Shown here piece by piece: positions 17,242 to 24,957 of a stretch of DNA of 64,000 nucleotides. Below the pieces are notes generated by a model. It was not told the origin of the DNA. It saw nothing but the letters and a program-made list of their open reading frames with translations, and made no database searches. Location: assembly GCF_004328625.1 (NCBI RefSeq), contig NZ_CP032229.1, forward strand, positions 2,852,001 to 2,916,000, written 5' to 3'. The number at the start of each line of letters is the position of its first letter. Position 1 is the stretch's first letter. The translations under genes were made by a program, and so were the position numbers. Source of the stretch: Streptomyces seoulensis (GTDB taxonomy: Bacteria; Actinomycetota; Actinomycetes; Streptomycetales; Streptomycetaceae).

Positions 17242-17401
17242 GCGGTGGACCGTCCCCTCGACCGGCGTGTGGGAAGCATCGTGCCACCCCCGGTGGCCGC
17301 TATGTGACCGACTGCCCCCGAACGGCCCTGGATGGGGGGTATGGATTGGTTGCGGACCCCCCGGACCGGTGCACCCACCACCGCACGGCATGATGGGGCG
17401 C

Positions 17402-17827
17402 ATGCGTGCGGTGGTGCAACGGGTGGACGGCGCGAGCGTCGTCGTGGACGGCGAGACGGTGGGCGCGATCGAGGGCGAGGGCCTGTGCGTCCTGGTCGGC
17501 GTGACCCACGAGGACACCAAGGAGAAGGCGGCCCAACTGGCCCGCAAGCTCTGGTCGGTGCGGATGCTGTCCGACGAGAGGTCGTGCAGCGACATCGACG
17601 CCCCGCTGCTGGTCATCAGCCAGTTCACCCTCTACGGCGACGCCCGCAAGGGCCGCCGCCCCACCTGGAACGCGGCCGCTCCCGGCCCGGTGGCCGAACC
17701 TCTGGTCGACGAGGTCGTCGCTCGGCTCCGTGCTCTCGGCGCGACGGTGGCCACGGGCCGCTTCGGCGCCCAGATGCGGGTGTCGCTGGTGAACGACGGC
17801 CCCTTCACGATCCTGGTCGAGGTCTAG
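17402..17827 (+). CDS. dtd: D-aminoacyl-tRNA deacylase
   Basis: A 141-residue enzyme that hydrolyses D-aminoacyl-tRNA (and glycyl-tRNA-Ala), protecting translation from wrong amino acids. Family signatures are present: the catalytic SQFTLYGD segment and the C-terminal chirality-proofreading [10 protein letters not shown] with the Gly-cisPro motif. Length equals that of the bacterial family. The ATG (MRAVVQRV) is used instead of the longer frame. The 160-bp divergent gap to rsiG should hold both promoters. Confidence 0.95.
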   Translation: MRAVVQRVDGASVVVDGETVGAIEGEGLCVLVGVTHEDTKEKAAQLARKLWSVRMLSDERSCSDIDAPLLVISQFTLYGDARKGRRPTWNAAAPGPVAEPLVDEVVARLRALGATVATGRFGAQMRVSLVNDGPFTILVEV

Positions 17828-17842
17828 CCCCCCGTCGTGTCC

Positions 17843-18811
17843 CTAGTCCTCGTCGAGCAGCCGGCGCCAGATGCGGGTGCGGTGCAGCAGGTAGAAGGAG
17901 CCCAGCAGGACCAGGGCCTGCAACCCGATGGCGAGCAGCCAGAAGTCGTCGCGGGACTCCAGCTTGTCGGTCAGGAACGTGAAGTTCATGCCGAAGAACC
18001 CGGTCAGGAACGACAGCGGCAGGAAGATCACCGAGACCAGCGCCAGCCGGTTGATCACACCGTTCTGCTCACCCGCGACGAGTGAGGAGTAGCTGGCGAA
18101 CGAGCGGCGGGTGGCTTCCTGGAGCGACTCGATGTCCGCGAGCACCAGCCGTCCGGCCGTCTGGAACTCCCGTGCGCAGCGCTGCCGTTCCTCGGGGAAG
18201 GACGGGTTGATCATCCGCCGGGTGAGGACCGCGTCGGTCACCTGGAGGAAGGGCAGCAGGGCGTGGTGCAGCTGGGCGGAGCGGCGTCGCAGCCGTGCCA
18301 GTGACTGGAGCTGGTCGGCCCTGCGGTCCTCGAACATCTCGTCCTCGAGTTCCTCGGTCTCCAGCAGGCTCCGCACCGCGGACAGCCGGAACGTCGCCAG
18401 GGCCTCCTGGAGCACGATGAAGAGCATGTGCACCGTGTCGGCCGGGCGCTCGTGCCGCAGCCCCTTGGCGATCTGCTGGGCGAGGCCCGTCCGGGCGTGG
18501 TGCGCGGTGGCCAGGAAGCGCTCGGTGACCAAGACGTGCACATGGTGGATCCGGTCCCCCTGCACGACGGGAACCACGAACCCGGCCCGGTCCCCCAGGA
18601 AGTCCGCCCGCGCCGGTTCCCCGGCCCTGCCGAACCAGTCCAGCTCCTCGGCATCGAGCCCCAGCCGGGCGGCGAGGGACACCGGCTCGGCCTCCGGAGC
18701 CAGTTCGACGTCGACAAGGAGCAGCGACTCCCGTGCCATCCGCTCCCTGGCCCCGGCGAAGTCCGTACGGTCGATGTTCACCTCCGGCATCGACACCACC
18801 GTTACCGTCAT
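17843..18811 (-). CDS. corA: CorA-family divalent cation (magnesium) transporter
   Basis: A 322-residue membrane protein. A long cytoplasmic funnel domain (about 1-255) precedes two C-terminal transmembrane helices (about 262-282 and 296-316). The selectivity signature GMN is intact in FFGMNFTFL, between the helices. CorA pentamers carry magnesium and other divalent ions. The LVTERFLATAHH and LRRRSAQLHHALLPF segments are typical of actinobacterial CorA-like proteins. It converges on dtd with a 15-bp gap. Confidence 0.88.
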   Translation of the reverse strand: MTVTVVSMPEVNIDRTDFAGARERMARESLLLVDVELAPEAEPVSLAARLGLDAEELDWFGRAGEPARADFLGDRAGFVVPVVQGDRIHHVHVLVTERFLATAHHARTGLAQQIAKGLRHERPADTVHMLFIVLQEALATFRLSAVRSLLETEELEDEMFEDRRADQLQSLARLRRRSAQLHHALLPFLQVTDAVLTRRMINPSFPEERQRCAREFQTAGRLVLADIESLQEATRRSFASYSSLVAGEQNGVINRLALVSVIFLPLSFLTGFFGMNFTFLTDKLESRDDFWLLAIGLQALVLLGSFYLLHRTRIWRRLLDED

Positions 18812-18920
18812 CGCTCCGCCGTAACTCCCGACGCCCTGTCCCAGCAGCCTCCCCCACCCCCACCACCCCAGCCACCCCTGACGGCCTCGGCAGCCGCCGA
18901 ACGGATGACGGGGTCACACC

Positions 18921-19316
18921 TCAGGCCGGGACGTGGTCCCCGCGCCCCGCCCGGCCCAGCACCCAGGCGTACGCCCCGAGCCCGAGCGCGGTACGGGCCA
19001 GGGCGTCGAGCCACATCCCGGTGTCCGCCCGGAAGAGCAGCAGGGTGAGGGCGGCGGCCACGGCGACGGACACCCCGTACCGCCCCCATGTGCCGCGCCC
19101 GAGCCACGCGCTCAGCAGCCCGGCCGGGATCTGGACGGCGACGTGGAGCACCAGTACCAGGGCCGGGACGGCGAGCAGCGCGAAGGCCGGGAGGTCGGCC
19201 GTCGGATCACCGGGCGGCGTCGCGTAGGCCGCCTCGACCACCCGGGCCGGCGGGACGACGCAGGTGCACAGCAGGACCAGGCCGCTCAGGTGCATCGCGC
19301 CGATGTGCCGCGTCAC
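18921..19316 (-). CDS. Small multispanning membrane protein of unknown function
   Basis: A 131-residue hydrophobic protein with about four membrane segments (around residues 8-22, 43-68, 75-95 and 105-120). I do not recognise a family. The GTG start directly follows the stop codon of the ygfZ-like gene (TAGGTG), so translation is probably coupled; an ATG seven codons later is the alternative. There is no good ribosome site for either. The 109-bp gap beyond its end, before corA's start, shows no gene. Confidence 0.6.
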   Translation of the reverse strand: MTRHIGAMHLSGLVLLCTCVVPPARVVEAAYATPPGDPTADLPAFALLAVPALVLVLHVAVQIPAGLLSAWLGRGTWGRYGVSVAVAAALTLLLFRADTGMWLDALARTALGLGAYAWVLGRAGRGDHVPA

Positions 19317-20282
19317 CTACGGCTCGACCACCGTCTCCTGGGCCGCTGCGGTGTCTCCGGCCAGGAGGTGGGCGTCGGTGGGGACGTTGCGTTTGATGAC
19401 GGCGAGGGCTACCGGGCCGAGTTCGTGGTGGCGTACGGAGGTGGTCACCAGGCCGATCCTGCGGCCGTCGGGGCCGTCGTCCGCGAGGCGGATCTCGGTG
19501 CCGGGCGGGGGGAGGTGGACGTCGCTACCGTCGAGGTGGAGGAAGACCAGGCGGCGCGGCGGCTTGCCGAGGTTCTGGACGCGGGCGACCGTCTCCTGGC
19601 CCCGGTAGCAGCCCTTCTGCAAGTGCACGGCGGTGCCGATCCAGCCCAGCTCGTGCGGGATCGTACGGTGGTCGGTCTCGAAGCCGAGGCGGGGCCGGTG
19701 CTGCTCGACCCGGAGCGCCTCGTGGGCGAGGAGACCGGCGGCCGGGCCGGAGCGCTCGGCGAACTCCTCCAGTTGCTCACGGGGCAGGAAGAGATCGCGG
19801 CCGTACGGCGTCTCGCGGACCACCGCGCCCTCGGGGACCTCGGTGATGGAGCCGGCCGGGAGGTGGACCACCGCGGTGTCGGCGGTGCGGTCGGCGACCT
19901 CGACGCGGTAGAAGAACTTCATCGACTCCAGGTAGGCGATCAGCGCCTCCTGGGTGCCGGGCTCGACGTGCGCCCAGACGGTCGTGCCGTCGTCCACCAG
20001 GTACAGGGCGTGCTCGATGTGCCCGTTGGCGGAGAGGACCAGCGCCTCGGTGGCCTGGCCCACGGGCAGGTCGCTGACGTGCTGGGTGAGCAGCAGATGC
20101 AGCCAGCTCAGCCGGTCCGCGCCGGTCACGGCGACGACGCCCCGGTGGGACAGGTCGACGAATCCGGCGCCGTCGGCGAGCGCGCGCTGCTCGCGGAACA
20201 GGTCGCCGTAATGGGCGGCGACGCCTTCGTCCACGCCCTCGGCGGGAACGGCGCCGGGCAGGGACAGCAGGGGGCTCTTCAT
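19317..20282 (-). CDS. ygfZ: YgfZ/GcvT-domain folate-binding protein
   Basis: A 321-residue protein related to the aminomethyltransferase fold. The hallmark motif KGCYRGQE, with its conserved cysteine, is intact, and DLSHRGVVAVTGADRLSWLHLLLTQ is the N-terminal folate-binding region. YgfZ-type proteins help assemble or repair certain Fe-S enzymes using folate. It is followed without a gap by a small membrane protein and preceded by nur on the same strand with a 10-bp gap, which suggests a nur-ygfZ operon. Confidence 0.9.
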   Translation of the reverse strand: MKSPLLSLPGAVPAEGVDEGVAAHYGDLFREQRALADGAGFVDLSHRGVVAVTGADRLSWLHLLLTQHVSDLPVGQATEALVLSANGHIEHALYLVDDGTTVWAHVEPGTQEALIAYLESMKFFYRVEVADRTADTAVVHLPAGSITEVPEGAVVRETPYGRDLFLPREQLEEFAERSGPAAGLLAHEALRVEQHRPRLGFETDHRTIPHELGWIGTAVHLQKGCYRGQETVARVQNLGKPPRRLVFLHLDGSDVHLPPPGTEIRLADDGPDGRRIGLVTTSVRHHELGPVALAVIKRNVPTDAHLLAGDTAAAQETVVEP

Positions 20283-20292
20283 ACGGGCCAGC

Positions 20293-20730
20293 CTACGACG
20301 GGGAGGTGGAACTCTTCCGCGTGCAGTCCGCGCACCGGCCGAAGATCGCGAAGTGCTTCATGTCGGTGTCGAACCCGAACTGCTCGCGCAGCCGCGCGGT
20401 GAAGTCCGAGGCGACCTCCACGTCCGCCTCGATCACGTTCTCGCAGTCCCGGCAGACCAGATGGAGATGGTGGTGGCGGTCGGCGAGGTGGTACGTGGGC
20501 GCGCCGTGCCCGAGGTGGGCGTGGCTGACCAGGCCCAGCTCCTCCAGCAGCTCCAGCGTGCGGTAGACGGTGGAGATGTTGACCCCGGAGGCGGTCCTGC
20601 GGACCTCGACGAGGATGTCGTCCGGCGTCGCGTGCTCCAGGGCGTCCACGGCTTCGAGCACGAGCTGCCGCTGCGGCGTCAGCCGGTAACCGCGCTGCCT
20701 GAGATCACTCTTCCAGTCGGTGCTCACCAC
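20293..20730 (-). CDS. nur: Nickel-responsive Fur-family regulator Nur
   Basis: A 145-residue Fur-family repressor. The N-terminal winged helix includes RLTPQRQLVLEAVDALEHATPDD and NISTVYRTLELL. The residues of the Nur-specific metal site, H33, H70, H72 and H126, are all present at those positions, as are the structural cysteines C93, C96, C133 and C136. In S. coelicolor, Nur with nickel represses nickel uptake genes and the iron superoxide dismutase gene. Two GTG codons are adjacent; the first gives the 145-residue length I remember for Nur. No Nur target is recognisable next to it. Confidence 0.92.
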   Translation of the reverse strand: MVSTDWKSDLRQRGYRLTPQRQLVLEAVDALEHATPDDILVEVRRTASGVNISTVYRTLELLEELGLVSHAHLGHGAPTYHLADRHHHLHLVCRDCENVIEADVEVASDFTARLREQFGFDTDMKHFAIFGRCADCTRKSSTSPS

Positions 20731-20812
20731 ACTGGAAGTGTAGGGCCGCCGGGCCGGACGCCCCCGCTGGGACGGGACGCCGGCCCGGTCCGGACCTACC
20801 TGAGGAACGGGC

Positions 20813-21388
20813 CTACTTGAAGAACGCGATGCCGTCGTCCGGCATGTCCTCGGGGAGGTCCTTCGCCCAGCGCTCGACGTCCTCGGGGGTGACGGCCTTC
20901 TTGAGCTGGGCCGACATGTAGGGGCGCAGCTCGACCTCGGGGGTCTGCTTCTCGCCGACCCACATGAGGTCGCCCTTGACGTAGCCGTAGAGCCGCTTGC
21001 CGCCGGTGTACGCCGGGGACTGAGGGGTGCGGGCGACGGCGTCGGTGACCAGGTCGATCTGGGGCTTCTTGTCCGCCAGTTCGCCGTACCAGATCTCCAC
21101 CACGCCGTCGTCACGGGTCATCGTGACCGTGATCTTGCGCTCGGCGTCGATCCGCCAGAAGCCGGCCTCGGACTCCAGCGGGCGGACCTTGTTGCCCTCG
21201 TTGTCGAGGACCCAGGTACGCGACCGGTACTCCAGGAAGTCCCGGCCGTCGTGGGTGAAGCTCACCTCCTGGCCGAAGTTGCACTTCTCGGAGCCGGGGA
21301 AGTCGTGGACCCCAGCGCCCGCCCAGTTGCCCAGCAGAAAGGCGAGGGGGACGAGGTCCTTGTGCAGGTCAGACGGGATCTCGATCAT
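20813..21388 (-). CDS. FABP/nitrobindin-like heme-binding protein (DUF1794)
   Basis: A 191-residue beta-barrel protein. The family N-terminal motif is seen in LVPLAFLLGNWAGAG (GxWxGxG type), and the barrel strands FTHDGRDFLEYRSRTW, GFWRIDAERKITVTMTR and VEIWYGEL follow. Nitrobindins bind ferric heme and can isomerise peroxynitrite, but the proximal histidine position should be checked before claiming this. The C-terminal third (LKKAVTPEDVERWAKDLPED) is helical. It lies upstream of nur on the same strand with an 82-bp gap. Confidence 0.85.
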   Translation of the reverse strand: MIEIPSDLHKDLVPLAFLLGNWAGAGVHDFPGSEKCNFGQEVSFTHDGRDFLEYRSRTWVLDNEGNKVRPLESEAGFWRIDAERKITVTMTRDDGVVEIWYGELADKKPQIDLVTDAVARTPQSPAYTGGKRLYGYVKGDLMWVGEKQTPEVELRPYMSAQLKKAVTPEDVERWAKDLPEDMPDDGIAFFK

Positions 21389-21423
21389 GAGCGGCCGTTC
21401 CTGTCGGTTCTGGGGCGGTGCTG

Positions 21424-21522
21424 TCAGCGCTGGCCCTGGTACAGCTTCTTCACGGTCAGCCCGGCGAAGGCGAGCACGCCGACGCAGACCAGGACCAGCA
21501 GCAGTTCGAAGAAGATCTCCAC
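21424..21522 (-). CDS. 32-residue single-span membrane peptide
   Basis: A GTG-initiated ORF of 32 residues. It begins VEIFFELLLVLVCVGVLAF, continues AGLTVKKLYQGQR and stops. One hydrophobic helix covers residues 3-22, and the C-terminus is positively charged. AGGAG lies seven bases before the GTG, an excellent ribosome site, and codon use is Streptomyces-like throughout, so I regard it as a real gene. It sits just upstream of the nitrobindin-like gene on the same strand (35-bp gap) and is divergent from the DsrE-like gene. Function unknown. Confidence 0.7.
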   Translation of the reverse strand: MEIFFELLLVLVCVGVLAFAGLTVKKLYQGQR

Positions 21523-21655
21523 GGGTGTGCTCCTTGAGCGGAAGTGGACGTACGACAGAGCCGCGCCCAGCTTACGCGGCCGGGGTCGGACTCTCCTGGC
21601 GAGGTCCGGATGCGGGCGCCGGGAGCCGTACGGGGGCCCGCATTACGATCGCCGC

Positions 21656-22018
21656 ATGGCGAACAAGCTCGTGATCAAGGTGACCTCAGGGGCCGATGCT
21701 CCTGAGCGGTGTTCTCAGGCGTTCACCGTGGCGGCGGTGGCCGTGGCGAGTGGGGTGGACGTGTCGGTGTGGCTGACCGGGGAGTCGGCGTGGTTCGCGC
21801 TGCCGGGGCGGGCGGCGGAGTTCGAGCTGCCGCACGCGGCGCCGTTGCAGGACCTGCTGGAGTCGGTGCTCACGGCGGGACGCGTCACGCTGTGCACGCA
21901 GTGCGCGGTACGGCGGGACATCGGCGAGGGGGACGTCCTGGAGGGCGTACGGATCGCCGGAGCGCAGGTCTTCGTGCAGGAGGTCATGGCCGACGGCACC
22001 CAGGCCCTCGTCTACTGA
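21656..22018 (+). CDS. DsrE-family sulfur-relay-like protein
   Basis: A 120-residue DsrE/YchN-fold protein: MANKLVIKVTSGADAPERCSQ, then FTVAAVAVASGVDVSVWLTG, as in the family. Two cysteines in VTLCTQCAVRRDI (a CxxC pair) fall near the position of the sulfur-carrying cysteine in DsrE/TusD relatives. Sulfur transfer is therefore possible but unproven. The neighbours at 22.4-23.6 kb are sulfur genes, which supports that theme. The ATG lacks a clear ribosome site. Confidence 0.8.
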   Translation: MANKLVIKVTSGADAPERCSQAFTVAAVAVASGVDVSVWLTGESAWFALPGRAAEFELPHAAPLQDLLESVLTAGRVTLCTQCAVRRDIGEGDVLEGVRIAGAQVFVQEVMADGTQALVY

Positions 22019-22040
22019 TCCCCCGGCCGCCGGACACCCC

Positions 22041-22304
22041 TCAGGGGCGCGGGCGCTTCTTGCCGTCCAGCTCGTCCCACCAGTCGTCGGACTCGGGGTC
22101 GCCGGAGGGGGAGTCCCACCAGCGGTCCTCCGGGCCGCGCCGGTTCGCGACCATCGCGGCGACCGGCGGGATCACCATGGCGAACAGGCACATCCCGACC
22201 GCCGCCGGGACGGACCAGATCCGGACCACCGCCCAGGCGAGGACGAAGAGGACGACGCAGACCCCCATCATCACGAAGTACCAGCGACGCCGCCGTGCGT
22301 ACAT
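22041..22304 (-). CDS. DUF3099 small membrane protein
   Basis: An 87-residue protein with two membrane helices (about residues 10-30 and 33-52, FVMMGVCVVLFVLAWAVV and VGMCLFAMVIPPVAAMVA), an Arg-rich start MYARRRRWYF, and an acidic, Trp-containing tail. This is the actinobacterial DUF3099 pattern. No function is known. A hairpin separates it from the DUF1416 gene upstream. Confidence 0.78.
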   Translation of the reverse strand: MYARRRRWYFVMMGVCVVLFVLAWAVVRIWSVPAAVGMCLFAMVIPPVAAMVANRRGPEDRWWDSPSGDPESDDWWDELDGKKRPRP

Positions 22305-22333
22305 GAGTCCAGAGTAGGTCCGGACAGCCGGAA

Positions 22334-22372
22334 GGGCCGCGCCCCAGGTGTCCAACCCGGTGGGCGCGGCCC
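22334..22372 (-). terminator. Hairpin after the DUF1416 gene
   Basis: Perfect 11-bp arms (GGGCCGCGCCC and complement) enclose a 17-base loop, about 30 bases past the stop of the DUF1416 gene. It probably ends the sulfurtransferase operon. Confidence 0.65.
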
Positions 22373-22402
22373 CTGCCCCGGCCGCGAGCGTCCGCGTACG
22401 GC

Positions 22403-22690
22403 TCAGACGGCGATGGCGACCTCGGCCAGACCGCCCGGCTGGGCGACGACCGTGCGGTCGGCGGTGCCGCCGGGCACCAGGGCGCGTACCGTCCACGTGC
22501 CCTCGGCCGCGTAGAAGCGGAACTGCCCCGTGGCGGAGGTGGGGACCTCCGCGGTGAACTCGCCCGTCGAGTCCAGCAGGCGGACGTAGCCCGTCACCGG
22601 CTCGCCGTCCCGCGTCACCTGCCCCTGGATGGTGGTCTCACCGGGCTTGATCGTCGAGGCGTCCGGGCCGCCGGCCTTCGCTCCACACAT
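22403..22690 (-). CDS. sseC: DUF1416 protein, SseC-like partner of the sulfurtransferase
   Basis: A 95-residue protein with a beta-sandwich, Ig-like pattern: ETTIQGQVTRDGEPVTGYVRL and GQFRFYAAEGTWTVRALVPGG. The N-terminus MCGAKAGGP carries a conserved cysteine. In actinobacteria this family is encoded directly after thiosulfate sulfurtransferase and is called SseC in mycobacteria. The arrangement is the same here, with a 54-bp gap on the same strand. Its biochemical role is unsettled. Confidence 0.85.
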   Translation of the reverse strand: MCGAKAGGPDASTIKPGETTIQGQVTRDGEPVTGYVRLLDSTGEFTAEVPTSATGQFRFYAAEGTWTVRALVPGGTADRTVVAQPGGLAEVAIAV

Positions 22691-22744
22691 GGCTTTCTCC
22701 GTAAGGGGTCTGACCAGAAGGTCGGTCGGGGTTGCTTGCTTGAC

Positions 22745-23590
22745 TTACTTCGCCGCGCCCAGCTCGATCGGCACGCCGACCAGCGAGCCGTACTCGGTCC
22801 AGGAACCGTCGTAGTTCTTGACGTTCGTGACGCCCAACAGCTCGTGCAGCACGAACCAGGTGAGCGCCGAGCGCTCGCCGATGCGGCAGTAGGCGATGGT
22901 GTCCTTGGCGAGGTCGACGTCCTCCGCCGCGTACAGCTCCTTCAGCTCCTCGTCGGACTTGAAGGTGCCGTCGTCGTTGGCGTTCTTCGACCACGGGATG
23001 TTGCGGGCGCTCGGCACGTGGCCGGGGCGCTGCGACTGCTCCTGCGGGAGGTGGGCCGGGGCGAGCAGCTTGCCGGAGAACTCGTCGGGCGAGCGCACGT
23101 CGACCAGGTTCTGGCTGCCGATCGCGGCCACCACGTCGTCGCGGAAGGCGCGGATCGCGGTGTTCTGCGGCTTGGCCTTGTACTCGGTCCTGTCGCGCTC
23201 GGGCACCTCGTCACCGGGGACCAGCTCGCGGGCGTCCAGCTCCCACTTCTTGCGGCCGCCGTCGAGGAGCTTGACGTTGTCGTGGCCGTAGAGCTTGAAG
23301 TACCAGTACGCGTAGGACGCGAACCAGTTGTTGTTGCCGCCGTAGAGGACGACCAGGGTGTCGTTGCCGATGCCCTTCTCCGACAGGAGCTTCTCGAAGC
23401 CCTCCTGGTCGATGAAGTCGCGGCGGACCGGGTCCTGGAGGTCCTTGGTCCAGTCGACGCGGATCGCGCCCCGGATGTGGTTCTTCTCGTAGGCGGACGT
23501 GTCCTCGTCCACCTCCACGAGAGCGATGGTCGGGTCGTCGAGGTGCTCCTGCACCCAGTCGGCGTCGACCAGGACGTCGCTGCGGCTCAT
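22745..23590 (-). CDS. Thiosulfate sulfurtransferase (rhodanese, CysA/SseA type)
   Basis: A 281-residue tandem rhodanese. The N-terminal inactive domain includes TSAYEKNHIRGAIRVDW, and the C-terminal catalytic domain has C235 in the active loop YCRIGERS. It transfers sulfane sulfur from thiosulfate to cyanide or thiol acceptors. It forms an operon with the DUF1416 gene. A 26-residue cysteine-containing leader ORF lies about 130 bp upstream on the same strand, so expression may respond to cysteine supply. A GGAGGAGAAAA-type ribosome site precedes the ATG. Confidence 0.92.
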   Translation of the reverse strand: MSRSDVLVDADWVQEHLDDPTIALVEVDEDTSAYEKNHIRGAIRVDWTKDLQDPVRRDFIDQEGFEKLLSEKGIGNDTLVVLYGGNNNWFASYAYWYFKLYGHDNVKLLDGGRKKWELDARELVPGDEVPERDRTEYKAKPQNTAIRAFRDDVVAAIGSQNLVDVRSPDEFSGKLLAPAHLPQEQSQRPGHVPSARNIPWSKNANDDGTFKSDEELKELYAAEDVDLAKDTIAYCRIGERSALTWFVLHELLGVTNVKNYDGSWTEYGSLVGVPIELGAAK

Positions 23591-23718
23591 GCTTTTTCTC
23601 CTCCGGGGCAGTCACGGTGGCGTGCGGTGAGAGGGGTGCGCGCGCATACGGGTGCGGCGGCGCACGAATGCCCTTCCAGCAGGGCGGCATGGAGATGCGG
23701 GAGTGCGGTGACTTCCGC

Positions 23719-23799
23719 TCAGAAGGGGCGACAGAGCATGGCGGCAACGCGGCACAGGTCCACTGCCCGCCGCTTCGTGAGATCCGCCTGTCGCTTCAT
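23719..23799 (-). CDS. Cysteine-containing leader peptide upstream of the sulfurtransferase
   Basis: A 26-residue ORF: M-K-R-Q-A-D-L-T-K-R-R-A, then VDLCRVAAMLCRPF and stop. Small ORFs with a DLCR-type motif precede many actinobacterial sulfur-assimilation genes and are annotated as putative leader peptides; cysteine codons there are thought to sense cysteinyl-tRNA. The ATG has no ribosome site but lies 7 bases after a good -10 element, so the message is probably leaderless. The distance from its stop to the sulfurtransferase start is 128 bp. Confidence 0.72.
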   Translation of the reverse strand: MKRQADLTKRRAVDLCRVAAMLCRPF

Positions 23800-23806
23800 G
23801 CCGTCG

Positions 23807-23836
23807 ATCGTAAGGAGATCCGGGCGCACGTGTCAC
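23807..23836 (-). promoter_or_regulatory. Housekeeping-type promoter of the leader peptide/sulfurtransferase operon
   Basis: On the minus strand, GTGACA and TACGAT are separated by 18 bases, close to the HrdB consensus. The -10 ends 7 bases before the leader ATG, which places the start of transcription at or beside that ATG. Confidence 0.65.
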
Positions 23837-23904
23837 CGGTGTGTCGGATATTGAGACGCGATCGTCCGGATGATGGTCAGGCGATGGATGTGCGGGGATA
23901 CGGA

Positions 23905-23943
23905 AAGCGCCCCGGGCCCCGGATTCCGGGACTCGGGGCGCTT
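23905..23943 (-). terminator. Hairpin after the DUF2993 gene
   Basis: AAGCGCCCCG pairs with CGGGGCGCTT (10-bp arms) over a loop that itself contains a smaller palindrome. It lies about 90 bp past the DUF2993 stop and has a TTTCC tail on that strand. Confidence 0.6.
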
Positions 23944-24029
23944 CCCCAGGTCTTCACGTCCGCCGCACATCTGCTTGACGGACAGTGCGTCTCGCCTGCC
24001 GGACAGGTTACGAGGCCGCCGCGCCGGTC

Positions 24030-24767
24030 CTACCCGGCCAGCTTCAGGTCCGAACCCGTCACTCCGATCCGCACCCCGTCCGCCGTGGCCCGCACGCTGC
24101 TCACCGCGATGCCGCCCGGCAACTGGTCCAGAGCCTGCTGGAAGTCGGTGATCTGGCGGAAGGTGCCGTCCGCCAGGTTGGCACCCGCGATGACCGGCAG
24201 CGCGTCGGCGTGCACCGAGACCTTGCCGCCCTTGACGTCGAGGGAGCTGAGCACCGGGATGGTCCGCTGGATGCCGAGCGCCGGGATGCCGAGCTTCACC
24301 GAGACCTTGATCTTGCCGTCGCCGCCGTCGCCGAGGCCGGTGATCTGGGCGGTGATGCCGGGCGCCAGCTCGGTCGGCTCGGTCTTGGCGGCCTGCATGA
24401 GCTGGTCGTAGGCGATGGTCGCGGAGCCGGTGCCGTTCTTGGCGATGGCCGAGGAGTAGTCGCCGGAGAACTTCACGTCCTTCAGGTCGGCCTTGAGGTC
24501 GTCGATACGGATCGTGCGGCCCTCGGTGCCGGTGGGCACCGGGTAGGACTTGATGCCCAGCTCCACGTCGTCCAGCGAGCCGCCCGCCACCTGGGTGAGG
24601 AACGGGAAGCCCTTGATGTCCACGTCCGGTGTCGAGGCGAGGTTTTCCCGCGCCCGGACCCGGTCCGCGACCTCGCCCTCGGCGAAGTGCACCGCCACCC
24701 GGTCCGCGATCACGAAGAGCCCGCCCAGGACCACGACGAGGATCAGGAGTATTCGCAGGGCCCGCAT
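24030..24767 (-). CDS. DUF2993 membrane-anchored lipid-binding-like protein
   Basis: A 245-residue protein with one N-terminal membrane helix (residues 3-22, LRILLILVVVLGGLFVIAD) and an extracytoplasmic domain containing DVDIKGFPFLTQVAGGSLDDVEL, the signature of DUF2993 (LmeA-like). Mycobacterial LmeA binds lipids and affects lipomannan elongation; whether this holds in Streptomyces is unknown. The ATG (MRALRILL) with GGGGAGAA upstream is preferred to the longer frame. Confidence 0.85.
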   Translation of the reverse strand: MRALRILLILVVVLGGLFVIADRVAVHFAEGEVADRVRARENLASTPDVDIKGFPFLTQVAGGSLDDVELGIKSYPVPTGTEGRTIRIDDLKADLKDVKFSGDYSSAIAKNGTGSATIAYDQLMQAAKTEPTELAPGITAQITGLGDGGDGKIKVSVKLGIPALGIQRTIPVLSSLDVKGGKVSVHADALPVIAGANLADGTFRQITDFQQALDQLPGGIAVSSVRATADGVRIGVTGSDLKLAG

Positions 24768-24911
24768 GTTCTCCCCAAAGGTCGGCGGTTCGGTTCCGGC
24801 GCCGCCACCGTAGCCCCGCCGGAGCCCCCCGGCCGGGAATTGTGGATCACCTGTGACGGGCCCACGCCGTACTGCGGCTTTTCCCGCGTTTACCCCCGGC
24901 GAATTCAAGAA

Positions 24912-24942
24912 ACCCCGGCCGGAAACCGCTCCCGGCCGGGGT
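24912..24942 (-). terminator. Hairpin after the multispanning membrane gene
   Basis: ACCCCGGCCGG and CCGGCCGGGGT (11-bp arms) enclose a 9-base loop, 15 bases past the stop codon at 24958. Confidence 0.7.
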
Positions 24943-24957
24943 GTGCGTGTCGACGCG

